The notes under the pieces are model-generated. The model did not search any database, was not told where the DNA came from, and saw only the letters and a program-made list of their open reading frames with translations. Below are positions 50,782 to 60,247 of a stretch of 64,000 nt of DNA, one piece after another (position 1 is the first letter of the stretch; every line of letters begins with the position of its first letter). The DNA is from Caecitellus pseudoparvulus (lineage: Eukaryota; Bigyra: Bicosoecida), in NCBI GenBank assembly GCA_965644315.1, contig CBFFRQ010000065.1, positions 359,439-423,438 of the forward strand, given 5' to 3'. A program made the translations under genes and the position numbers.

Positions 50782-52261
50782 ATGGCAGGGGTAACAACAA
50801 CTGCAGAGGAGACCCTGGCTGCGGTTGTGGAGGGTGATGGCACAGACCTGTGCGGAGTCGTGCTGATCGAGCGAGACACCCTTGGAGACGCAAGCGTGGT
50901 GTGGTCGTACCCTGACCCCGGTCAGGACGTCGAAGACTGCGCCCTGGATGGACTGCAGTTTGATGAGGCTGGTGTAAAGTCGTTTCTGCTGAGAGCGGGC
51001 GATAAATGGCTGTACTGGTGAGGGGCAGTGCACTTGCAGCCCAATTCCGCAAAGGCGCACCACGCCAAGCCCTGCTCGCCGTGCCCAGTGCAAGCACCTT
51101 GGAGGGCTTCCCCAACGACGCAAACTCTTCCATTTCCGGGGCCTGCATTGTTCTGGCGACCAAGGTGAGCCTCGCTGCGTCTGCCAGATGGCACGCCAAA
51201 GTTTACGCTGGTTGTTGTGGCTCACCTCGCAGGCGCTGCACAGCGCTCGCTACGGTGACCTGGCGCGCATCTTCCTGGCAGCCTTTGCTGCGTGCGGCGA
51301 GCCGACAAAGCTGCTGGAGCTGTTCCTCTCCGCGTTTTCCAGGGGGGCGCTGAAGGAGGCGGCACTGCCCGCCGGCGTGTCCCCAGCGCACCTGCCGCCT
51401 GCCGGCGGCGCCTGGCGCGCAGACGCCTTTGATCCACGCTCCTTCCTGCACGGCAGCCACCCACACGAGTTGACGCAGCCTTTTGGGCCGCGCCTGATTG
51501 CCATATGGTCCGCAGCCATCTCCGGCCGCCCCATCCTCGTGTCCGGGGGTGCCTCCGCCAGGGCAAGCCTGCTCGTCCCGCTGCTGGCTGGCTTCCCCAC
51601 CCTGTCCAAGCACGCGTACAGCCGTGTCTTCCCTGCCCTGTCGTCCTCTGCAGCCACGGCAGTGTCCAAGGGCGCCACGCCAACGACCGTGGCGGGGGCG
51701 GACCCCGCCACCCTGACCCGCGGCCAGAGGGAGCTGCTGGCCCCCAGCGCCGTGAAAACGGGCTTGGTGCTTGGGTGTGGGGGGGGCAGTGACGCTGCCG
51801 CCTGGTCTTCTCGGCGGGAGTGGTGGAAGTGTGCAGCCCACCTGGACACGGGCGTGGTGGTGCCGGCTGAGGGGGAGGTTGCTTGGGGTCTGGGCTCTGC
51901 CGCCGTGGGAGGGGGGGCCGGCGCCACAGCCGAGGGCGGCTCAGGTGACACCTTCCCCAGCCCTCTGCATGCAGCGGTGTGGCGGGCTGTCAGCGAGGGC
52001 CTGACGGGCCTGCCGCCAGACGACGGCCCCGCGACGCTGTGGGCCTTTGCCAAGATCTGGCAGGGCGTCAACTCCACGTACATCCTCAAGCCCCTGGCCA
52101 AGGTGGCAGAGGGAGGGGGCGGCGTGCTCTCGCGCGGCGCCCTGTCCAACCCCGACCTGGGCCTGCCCCCCTCCTCTGCGAACTTCCTGTGGGAGGCGGC
52201 AGTGGCCCTGGCGGCAGAGGGCACGGCGCCCTTTGCCGTGGAGGGCGTGAGCACTGCTTGA
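50782..52261 (+). CDS. DENND10: DENN-domain protein DENND10 (FAM45)-like
   Basis: Three exons (50782-51017, 51089-51164, 51233-52261) give 446 residues. GVVLIERDTLGDASVVWSYP matches the GLIEKDTNGEVLWVWCYP start of FAM45/DENND10. ISGACIVLATK and RYGDLARIFLAAFAACGEPTKLLELF follow in the family order. Downstream, FGPRLIAIWSAAISGRPILV is the core DENN strand-helix. SANFLWEAAVALAA matches the family's closing TENFLYHLAAAE. DENND10 regulates Rab27-type late-endosome traffic in animals. Gly/Ala-rich inserts lengthen it beyond the usual ~357 residues. Exon 2's acceptor was chosen by phase and is the least certain junction. AATGCATT lies 8 bp after the stop. Confidence 0.77.
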
Positions 52262-52268
52262 CGCTGGG

Positions 52269-52278
52269 AAATGCATTG
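52269..52278. terminator. palindromic AATGCATTG between DENND10 and ZNF593
   Basis: AATGCATT lies in the 31-bp gap between the convergent stops of DENND10 (52261) and ZNF593 (52293), and serves as AATGCA for either strand. Proposed shared 3'-end signal (inference). Confidence 0.42.
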
Positions 52279-52292
52279 CGCGGCTCGGCGAG

Positions 52293-52963
52293 TCACGCCA
52301 GGGTGACGTCAGCGCCCCCCGTCGCCGCTGCGGCTGCTGCTGTGGCCCGAGTCAAGGCTGCCCCCTGAGGCTGCGCGCGTGCGTAGAACAGGGACTGGTC
52401 CTTGGCTGTGTCTGGTGGCGCCATGCCTGCCGCGGCGTCTGCTTCGGCCTGTGTGTATGGCTTCTCTGTGTCGATGTTGCGCTTCCTGAGGGGTGGTGGG
52501 GGGCGCGCAGCGTGGGCGAAGGTTGGGCCAGAATGGCAGATGGAGCGCCTTACCGTCTCCTGTGCGCCTTGGACCGTGTGTGCTGGCTCAGGGTGTCGTT
52601 GTTGGTGAAGTACCGGTCGCAGTATGTGCAGTAGTGCTGCCCAGCCCTGTGAGCGTGTGGGAACCAGGAAGGGTGCCGGGCGCCTCGCACACCGAGCGCT
52701 GGCTGCCCTCTCACCCTGGAAGATCGTAATCTATGGGGAGATCTAGGCTTCCCTGGGCGGCTTCTAACTGCACTTGCTCCTGCAGGCGTGGCAGGGGGGC
52801 AGCAATGCCCACTGGGCGAGGGCGTGGTGCGGAAATTGCCAACGCGCACATGAATCTGGTCGTGGTCCTTGGTGCGCTTCTTGAGCTCCAGGCCAATCTT
52901 CCACTTGTGCCGCTTCTTCTTCGAGTGGTGACCATGCTTGTGCTTGGTCTTGCCGGGGGCCAT
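52293..52963 (-). CDS. ZNF593: zinc-finger ribosome-export protein ZNF593/Bud20-like
   Basis: Four exons (52963-52850, 52779-52715, 52646-52554, 52485-52293), in phase, encode 154 residues. The basic start (MAPGKTKHKHGHHSKKKRHK) and RTKDHDQIHEQVQ correspond to RRPDLDEIH in human ZNF593. DYDLPGAGQHYCTYCDRYFT precedes a single C2H2 finger, CTYCDRYFTNNDTLSQHTRSKAH, of the long-spacer U1-type. RKRNIDTEKPYTQAEADAAAGM matches the family's [22 protein letters not shown]. Yeast Bud20 helps export pre-60S particles. Intron 1 contains CAATTTCCGC on the coding strand. Confidence 0.87.
52830..52839 (-). promoter_or_regulatory. CAATTTCCGC motif in ZNF593 intron 1
   Basis: CAATTTCCGC on the coding strand inside the first intron, about 125 bp after the ATG. 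TAATTTCCGC takes a similar place in intron 1 of the UbiA-DoxX gene (near 28283-28292). Confidence 0.35.
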
Positions 52964-53141
52964 GCTGCCTGAACTATCACAGCTCCGAGGAGAACCCTGT
53001 TCCCACAGACACTGCTGGCCTCTGCGGCACACACGCCTGAGCTTGAAAGGCGTCGGAAGGACTGCGCTGCACTGCGTGTGCAGGGGGCGGAGAAACATTC
53101 GCAGTGCGGAGTTGTGGATTTGGCACTGGGCTGGGAAGGCC

Positions 53142-53975
53142 TCAACTGCCCTGCTGCCCACGCTTCACCACCACCAGGCGCCGGCGAGGTTCGGCCGGCT
53201 GGCTCTGCCTGCGGGGGGCCCCGGCACGAGAGGGAGGCGGAGAACGCGACGCGCCACGCCAGGCAGAGGCATGTCCGTGTCCTCCTGCCTGGGGGGGGCC
53301 TGCATACTGTGCAGCGTCTGCTGCAGCTGCAGCCTGCCGCAGCGTGTGTTTGGCCGCAGGGGGCGGAGCGCCGTACCGCCCACCCTGCCTCGCATGCGGC
53401 CGCGAACGTCCAGAGTTTTGGCCTCTAGAGTGATCAGAAACGTCGCGGTGGCGTTCAGCCTGCGGCCGACCACCCCTGCGGTGTCCTCCTCTGGCTTGAG
53501 CACGTGGCTCGTGGCGCTGCTGGCGCCTTTCTGGGCTTGGCGCTGGCCGAGAAGGCCGCTGAACCGAAGCAATGGCTGCTGCTCGCAGGGCCGCAAGAGA
53601 AGCCATCACATCCTCCTCTGGGTCACCTCGCAGTGGCGCTGGCGCCTTGGTCGGTGCAGTGGACGTGCTGCCGTTGGCATGGTCCGAATCATTTTCCGCA
53701 CCGACTGGGCGTGGGTGGACCTGGGCTGTGTCTGCGGGACCCCCGGAGGCAGCGGGCGGAGCAGGGCAACTTAACGCATCCTTATGTGCGGTTCCGACGC
53801 CTTCAATCCGTTGCGCCTTCCCAGTGTCCCGGGAGCGCTCTAGATCTGCCTGAGGTGTGGCCTGGCTCTGAGCCTCGCCAGTCTCAACTGGCGCGCCCTC
53901 TGGGCCTCGCTCCTCTTCAGAGCCATCGCCCAGCAAGTCTGCGAGGCAATCATCATCTGACTCTGTCCCAGACAT
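53142..53975 (-). CDS. hypothetical disordered, Arg/Pro-rich protein
   Basis: A frame of 277 residues from ATG 53975; the frame is open a little further up but without an ATG. The first ~60 residues are acidic (MSGTESDDDCLADLLGDG). A short helix EEDVMASLAALRAAAIASVQ lies mid-protein. The rest is Arg/Gln/Pro/Ser-rich (RSPPPSRAGAPRRQSQ) ending RRRLVVVKRGQQGS. It resembles RNA-associated low-complexity proteins, but no family is recognised and no intron is evident. Coding status rests on length, start context and position between promoters. Confidence 0.42.
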   Translation of the reverse strand: MSGTESDDDCLADLLGDGSEEERGPEGAPVETGEAQSQATPQADLERSRDTGKAQRIEGVGTAHKDALSCPAPPAASGGPADTAQVHPRPVGAENDSDHANGSTSTAPTKAPAPLRGDPEEDVMASLAALRAAAIASVQRPSRPAPSPERRQQRHEPRAQARGGHRRGGRPQAERHRDVSDHSRGQNSGRSRPHARQGGRYGAPPPAAKHTLRQAAAAADAAQYAGPPQAGGHGHASAWRGASRSPPPSRAGAPRRQSQPAEPRRRLVVVKRGQQGS

Positions 53976-54498
53976 GGCTGATCGTGCTGGATCTCCGCCT
54001 GACGACACGCCTGAGTGACTGGCAGGCAGCTGCGATGGCGAAGTGTGCGACAGGCAAACACGATACGCACGGCACGAGAATCGCGCCGAAGGGAGGCCCT
54101 TGGCGCGCCAAACACGCGAACAACGGCGGAGAAAGCGTTTACTCTCCTTGTTTTGCGGGTGGTGTCACTTTGAATAGCGCTTGACGCCTGGTGTGACACA
54201 TGCGCGGAGTGAAACGAGTGTGTTTTTGGGACCAGATGTGAACGAGTGTGCTTTGTACTGTGCAGTGGGTGCTGGTCAGGCTTGGTCACCACCAAAGAGG
54301 GCGTGGCTGCTGAGGAGTCAGCAGTCAGTGGTCACCCTTGGCACGCGCTCCACCTGCGAGGGGGGTGAAGCGCATTGCGAGCCTGCACACCGTGCATCAC
54401 CTGCACATTTCACACTCTCTTCACTCACCAAACTGCCCTCAAAGCTGAAACCACCACTGGACCATCGACACCACTTGGACACCATCCTGCTATCAGCA
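53976..54498. promoter_or_regulatory. bidirectional promoter upstream of ankyrin gene A
   Basis: A 523-bp spacer between divergent genes, with no supported coding exon. It is richer in A/T and in GTG/TGTG words than neighbouring genes. Confidence 0.3.
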
Positions 54499-57400
54499 AT
54501 GGTGCGTGGGGCTGTGTCGAAGCCTGTGGAGGGTGCTGCGCAAGTTCGACAGTTCTCAAACAACGAAACGCCGACGCCGACTGCAGCCGCGTTGCGCTCT
54601 CCCCCGTTCACAGGCGGCAGCACCAGTCAAGCCCTCGGGAACCATCGGACAAGTTCCTTCCAAGAGTGATGACGGAAAGGTACAGCGTGTGGTGGCGTGT
54701 CTCAAGAAGCTGCACTGTCTGCCAGGCAGCGTCATGGCGCACGGCCAAGCGTTGCAAGGGCTTGCAGCCATTGGGCGCGGGGAAGCGCCCGCTGCAGGCG
54801 ATGGCGCCCAATCAACCATGAGCCTGGTGGACCTGGAAGAGCTGCTGCGTGATGCGGGGAGTGCGCTGTGGGCGCGGGCTCAGCAGTTGGCCGAGAAGGT
54901 TGATGGCGCGGAGGTGTGTGCTGCGCTGCAGTACCTGTCGTTCCGTTGCTTCGCCGCGGTGGACGTGCTGCGTCAGGCGGCATCTGGTATAAATGTGGAT
55001 GCAGTGCCGAGCGGTGATGCACTGTGGGGCGCTATCGTGGGTGCTTGGGGCAGTGTGCGGGCCGGTGTGAACGTGGAAGGGGCGCTGGCTGACCTGGCGC
55101 GATGGTGGCAGGGCTTCGAGGAGGCGGATGTGGATGTGGCTGGTGAGGGTGGCCCACTCACACATGACGCAGGTGCCGAGGCAGCGGCGGAGGCGGCTTT
55201 GGCTGGCATGTGGCAGCAGGCTGAGTGGCTGCGAGGCGAGGCGGCAAGCGAGTTGACGAGTGAAGGTGTTGCTGAGCCCTTGGAGAGTGCTGCCAATCAC
55301 TTAGAGTGTGCTGCAAGTGCAGTGGTGGAGTTGCGCGCAGTGCTTGGGTGCGGTGCGGCGATCATGAGTGGAGAGCTGGTGCCCGTATCTGGCATAGATT
55401 TGCCAGGTGGTCTGGTGTGCAAGAACAGCGCAGCCGCAAGCGTGATCACTGTTGAGGGTCAGATCATCTCTGGCACGGACACTGTCGATGTGGACGTTGA
55501 GGAGTGGGCGTCGGTGTTGGACGCTGGTGTGGGGGCGTTGAGCCGGAGTGTGCTGAGCCTGAAGCGTGCTGAAAGCGTCCAAGTTGGTCTGGGGCTGCCT
55601 CGGATGGCCCAGCAAGTGCACCGTGTGGCGCTGAAGCATGCCTGCATCAAGGGCGGGGCAGATGAACCAGTGGGGAAGCGAAGCACGGTTGAGGTGCAGG
55701 TGCAGTGTGAGCAAGGGTGGCCGCTGAGCATGTTCCTGGAGGATGAAGCGTGGAGCGATGTCGGGCTGGAGGTGAAGCAGCGCGTGGCTGTGAGGGTGCT
55801 GGGTGTGTGTGCCGTGGCTGAGGCGTGTGGAGCGAGTCTGGATGGTGTGGGTGTGGGGAGCTTCGTGGTGGTGGGTGTGGGGAGTGGCAGTGTGGGTGAT
55901 CTGGTGGGCGCACTGGATGGAGGTAGGTGTGAGGTGGTGTTGAGTGCATGTGGCGCTGTCTGGCGTGACGAAAGTGTCAATGGGAGTTTGTCCAACGTGT
56001 TAGAGGCTGTGGCTGGCACGTCAGAGGGCGGTGCGGCACATGGTGGGTGGTTTGCCGATGCTGTGCAGATAGTGCAAGCTGGGGGCCCCAGGAGTTGCAT
56101 GGCTGCGTATGCCTGCTCGAGTGCGTCATGCGAAGGGGAGCTGAGCGGCATGGCACGCGTGGATGCAGAGGCCACGGCTTGGATGGAGCGCCGGGGTGCG
56201 GAAGAGGGGGGTGGTGGGCACGATCATCGTGACTTCATTGCGGCCTGCAGGATTGGCGATGTGTCGACAGTGCGTTCGCTGCTTGCTTTGACGGGCGATC
56301 GCGCAGTGGATGTGCATGCTCGGAATCGTGCGGGGCCCGAAGCTGGTTTCCGGGCAGCATGTGAGAACGGACACGAAGATGTGGTGCGCGAGCTGCTGGC
56401 TTTGACCGGACAACGTGAGATCAACGTGCACGCAAGGAATCGTGCAGGGCCCGAAGCTGGCTTCCGCCTGGCATGTCAGAACGGACATGTGGAAGTGGTG
56501 CGCGAGCTGCTAGCGCTGACGGGGCACCGTGAAGTCAATGTGCATGCTCGATCTCAGGGCAGTCCTGAGGGTAGCTTCTTGGCTGCCTGTCGCAATGGGC
56601 ACGTAGATGTGGTGCGCGAGCTGCTGGCACTCACCGGGCACCGTGAAGTGGATGTGCATGCTGGGCCTGAGGGCCACCCTGAGCTTGGGTTTCGGTATGC
56701 CTGTGGATACGGGCATGTGGACGTAGTTCGCGAATTACTGGCTCTTGAAAGTGATCATGAGGTGGATGTGCACGCTGGGCCTGAGGGCCTTCCTGAGGCA
56801 AGCTTCTTGGCAGCATGCATGCATGGACATGCAGAAGTGGTGCGCGAGTTGCTGGCTCTGAGCGGGCATCGCGAGGTAGATGTCCATGCTGTTGGGCCTG
56901 AGGGCCACCCTGAGGGTGGCTTCAGATGTGCCTGTGAGAGGGGGCATGCGGACGTCGTTCGCGAGCTGCTGGCGCTGAGCGGGCATCGTGAGGTGGATGT
57001 CCATGCTGGGGCTGCAGGCGAGGCTGAGTACGGCTTCCAGGTTGCCTGCGAGAGTGGGCACGTCGACGTGCTGCGCGAGCTGCTGGCGCTGACTGGCCAT
57101 CGTGAAGTTGACGTGCATGCTCTGGGCTGTGGTGGGCCTGAGGCTGGCTTTCAACGCGCCTGTCAAAATGGTCAAGTGGAGGTGGTGCGCGAGCTTCTGA
57201 AATTGACGGGGCACCGCGAAGTGGATGTGCATGCGCCGTTTAGGGGTGATCCTGAAGGTGGCTTCAGAGTTGCCTGCGGGATGGGGCACGTGGAGGTGGT
57301 CCGCGAGCTGCTGGCGTTGACCGGGCATCGTGAGGTGAACGTGCATGTCGTGATCAAGGGAAAGCCGGAGGCTGGATTCTTAGCTGCTTGTATGAATGGG

Positions 57401-58606
57401 CATGTGGATGTTGTGCGCGAGCTGCTTGCTCTCAGGGGCCATCGTGAGGTGAATGTGCATACCGGGCCAGAGGGCCAGCCTGAGTATGGCTTCAGAATTG
57501 CCTGCCAAAATGGTCACCGGGAAGTAGTGCGCGAGCTGCTGGCGTTGACTGGTCACCGTGAGGTGGATGTGCATGCTGGGCCTGAGGGTCTTCCTGAGGC
57601 CGGCTTCTTGACAGCATGCATGGATGGACGTTTGGGTGTTGTACGTGAGTTGCTGGCTTTGAGCGGACACCGTGAGATTGACGTGCATGTCGGACCTGAG
57701 GGCTGGCCTGAGTACTGCTTTCTGATTGCCTGCCAGGAAGGGCGACTAGCTATCTTGCGTGAGCTCCTGGCGCTGGGCGGACATCGAGAGGTGGACGTAC
57801 ACGTTCGGGTTGACGGAGACCCTGAGGCTGGCTTCCGGTTTGCTTGCGAGAACGGGCACATTGATGTCGTGCGGGAGTTGCTGGCGCTGGAGGGGCACCG
57901 AGAGGTGGATGTACATGCTGGACGTAAGGGCGATCCTGAACAAGGCTTCACACTTGCTTGTGAGAACGGGCACATCGATGTGGTTCGTGAGTTGCTGGCG
58001 CTGACCGGGCATCGAGAGGTTGACGTGCACGCTGCAGATGGGAACGGGCGTGAGGCTGGCTTCCGACTTGCTTGTGAGAATGGGCGTGCGGAAGTGGTGC
58101 GCGAGCTGCTTACGCTGGGCGGGCATCGAGAGGTTGACGTGCATGTTGCAGATGGGAAAGGGCCTGAGGCTGGCTTCCGGCAAGCTTGTGAGAATGGGCA
58201 CGTTGAGGTGGTGCGGGCCCTTCTGGCTCTTAGGGGCCATCGTGAGGTGGATGTCCATGCTGAGAAAGAGGGAAGTTCTGAGCACAGCTTTCGGCTAGAA
58301 AGTGTGGACGGACCGTTGGACGTTGTCTTCGAAGTGTTTACTCTGTCAGGACCTGGTCTACGCAACGTCCAAGCAGAGACTGTGAGCAAGCCTCAATCTA
58401 GCTTCCAACTTGCCTGTGGGAAGGGGCACACAGGTGTGGTGCGTGAGCTGCTGGGTCTCACTGGCCAGCGCGCCATCCCCGCGTCCGCCAGGGAAGAAGG
58501 TGGCGCGATCGCCGTGCAGGCAGCCAAAGATGCGGCGTGGGGGGGGACGAGCACTCGGGGGGGCAGGAGTGTTGCGGTGCTGCTGCGGACATTCCGCTGT
58601 GTCTGA
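54499..58606 (+). CDS. giant ankyrin-type repeat protein A
   Basis: Exon 1 is only the ATG (54499-54501), followed by GTGCGTGG; exon 2 (54614-58606) begins AAAPVKPSGT. The total is 1,331 residues. Residues ~1-537 form an N-terminal region with no family I recognise: helical at first, then VKQRVAVRVLGVCAVAEACG, which faintly recalls a kinase fold without catalytic motifs (weak inference). From ~538 there are 20 repeats of about 38 residues, pattern GF-ACENGH-DVVRELLAL-GHREVDVHA. These are ankyrin helices with an extended loop; repeat 19 is degenerate. The tail (AREEGGAIAVQAAKDAAWGG) is shared with gene B. It is likely a binding scaffold. The region is less C-rich at third positions than housekeeping neighbours. 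Confidence 0.8.
56227..58600 (+). repeat. 20-unit ankyrin-type repeat array (gene A)
   Basis: Units of about 114 bp. Key conserved positions per unit are GF, AC, GH, VVRELL, and GHREVDVHA. Units vary most in the loop after VHA (for example AGPEGHPE, ADGNGRE). Repeats 9-10 match repeats 7-8 of gene B better than they match their own neighbours. Confidence 0.85.
58436..58588 (+). repeat. C-terminal tail repeat, ankyrin gene A copy
   Basis: About 150 bp, nearly identical (a handful of mismatches) to 60083-60235 in gene B. It encodes the shared RELLGLTGQRAIPA...VAVLLR tail. It is more alike than the ankyrin units, suggesting conversion or strong constraint. Confidence 0.8.
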
Positions 58607-58876
58607 CTCCGGTGGGGTGTGGTCTCCCGGTGTCTTGGCTGTGCATTCGGGCACAAACTAGCGTCAGCTTCAAGCGAATCGGGTGGAGGATTGGCGGAGC
58701 AGCAGTCTTGCGGGACACCAGGGGTATCACGCCAGACCACCGTGAACACAATTCAACCACAAACGTACTCGGTTGTGTGTGTCTTCTAGACGTGGCCGCA
58801 GTGCTCTCCTGCTCTGGCGCCGTAGCTCAGGCTCTGATCTACAGTGCAGTGTGCGGAATCTGAAGCTCAACACGCC

Positions 58877-60247
58877 ATGGCAAGCGCTGCGGATGCTGGC
58901 AGCTGGCTGGACCGTTGGAGGGCAGCTTGTGGTGATCAGGATGCATGTGGGCTGCTGGACCTGCTCCACGATGGCTCTGACGAGGCCAAGCGCAGCATGG
59001 GGGCGCTTGAAGCGTCTGACATTGAGCCCGCCGCAACTGTGGCGGCCGAGAGAGGCCACGAGGAGCTGATGATGGCGTTGCTGGTTGCTTCTGCAGGCAG
59101 GGGCGTTGACGTGCGGGGTGTGTTTGACCAAGCGTTTGTGGAAGCGTGTGCGGGGGGGCACGTTGGCATTCTTCGTGAGCTGCTGCGTGTGGTAGACGAT
59201 CGGGCTGTGGACGTTCACGTTGCGCGTGGAGGCATTTCTGAGATTGGCTTCGTGCTGGCCTGCCAGCACGGTCATGTGGGGGTGTTGCGCGAGCTGCTTG
59301 ATTTGAGTGGCGATCGCGAAGTGGATGTGCATGCTGGGCGCAAGGGGGAGACTGAGTATGGCTTCCGGCTCGCGTGTCAGCACGGGCACGCTGACGTGGT
59401 GCTGGAGCTGCTGGCTCTGAGCGGGCATCGAGAAGTGGATGTACACGCGGGGCCCGCAATAAGGCCTGAGGCAGGCTTCTTGGCAGCATGTGCGAAGGGG
59501 CATGCGGCAGTGGTGCGCGTATTGTTGGCGCTGAGCGGGCATCGAGAGGTGGACGTTCACACTGGGCCTGAGGGTAGTCCTGAGCATGGGTTCAGATTTG
59601 CCTGCGAGAAAGGGCACCTTGAAGTAGTGCGTGAGCTGCTGGCGCTGACAGGTGACCGGGAAGTGGATGTGCATGCAAGCATGGGAGGAGATCCTGAGGC
59701 TGGCTTCCAACTTGCCTGTCAGAATGGGCACCTTGATGTTGTGCGCGAGCTGTTGGCATTGACCGAGCACCGCGAAGTTGACGTTCACGCTTGTGGCTGG
59801 GGTGGGCCTGAAGCTGGGTTTCAACGCGCCTGCCAGTCTGGGCGGTTGTCAGTCGTTCGTGAGCTGCTGAAATTGACGGGGCATCGTGAAGTAGACGTGC
59901 ATGCGGCGTTTGAGGGTGATCCTGAAGGTGGATTCAGAGTTGCCTGTGCATTTGGGCATGTGGAGGTTGTGAGAGAGCTTCTGGCACTGACTGGGCCTCG
60001 TGAGGTGGATGTGCATGCTGAAGATTGGGATAGTCCGGAGGCAGGCTTCATCGGCGCCTGTCGACGGGGACACGCGAGTGTGGTGCGCGAGCTGCTGGGC
60101 CTCACTGGCCAGCGCGCCATCCCCGCGTTTGCCAGGGAAGAAGGTGGCGCGATCGCCGTGCAGGCGGCCAAAGATGCGGCGTGGGGTGGGACGAGCACTC
60201 GGGGGGGCAGGAGTGTTGCGGTGCTGCTGCGAGCATCGCGCAAGTAG
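58877..60247 (+). CDS. ankyrin-type repeat protein B, short paralogue of A
   Basis: An intronless 456-residue protein from ATG 58877. A different N-terminal ~85 residues (MASAADAGSWLDRWRAACGD...) replace A's large N-terminal region. Nine ~38-residue repeats run from about 85 to 400 in the same GF-AC-GH-VVRELL-HREVDVHA pattern. The final ~55 residues are nearly identical to A's tail. It begins 270 bp after A, so it arose by tandem duplication. It is probably a binding protein of unknown partner. AATGCA lies ~65 bp past the stop. Confidence 0.85.
   Translation: MASAADAGSWLDRWRAACGDQDACGLLDLLHDGSDEAKRSMGALEASDIEPAATVAAERGHEELMMALLVASAGRGVDVRGVFDQAFVEACAGGHVGILRELLRVVDDRAVDVHVARGGISEIGFVLACQHGHVGVLRELLDLSGDREVDVHAGRKGETEYGFRLACQHGHADVVLELLALSGHREVDVHAGPAIRPEAGFLAACAKGHAAVVRVLLALSGHREVDVHTGPEGSPEHGFRFACEKGHLEVVRELLALTGDREVDVHASMGGDPEAGFQLACQNGHLDVVRELLALTEHREVDVHACGWGGPEAGFQRACQSGRLSVVRELLKLTGHREVDVHAAFEGDPEGGFRVACAFGHVEVVRELLALTGPREVDVHAEDWDSPEAGFIGACRRGHASVVRELLGLTGQRAIPAFAREEGGAIAVQAAKDAAWGGTSTRGGRSVAVLLRASRK
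60083..60235 (+). repeat. C-terminal tail repeat, ankyrin gene B copy
   Basis: The partner of 58436-58588. The two proteins then diverge in the last few codons. Confidence 0.8.

Noticed and set aside
54499-60247. CRISPR-like regular repeats
   Set aside because: The ~114-bp periodicity is in-frame protein repeats of an ankyrin type with variable sequence, not short identical repeats with spacers.
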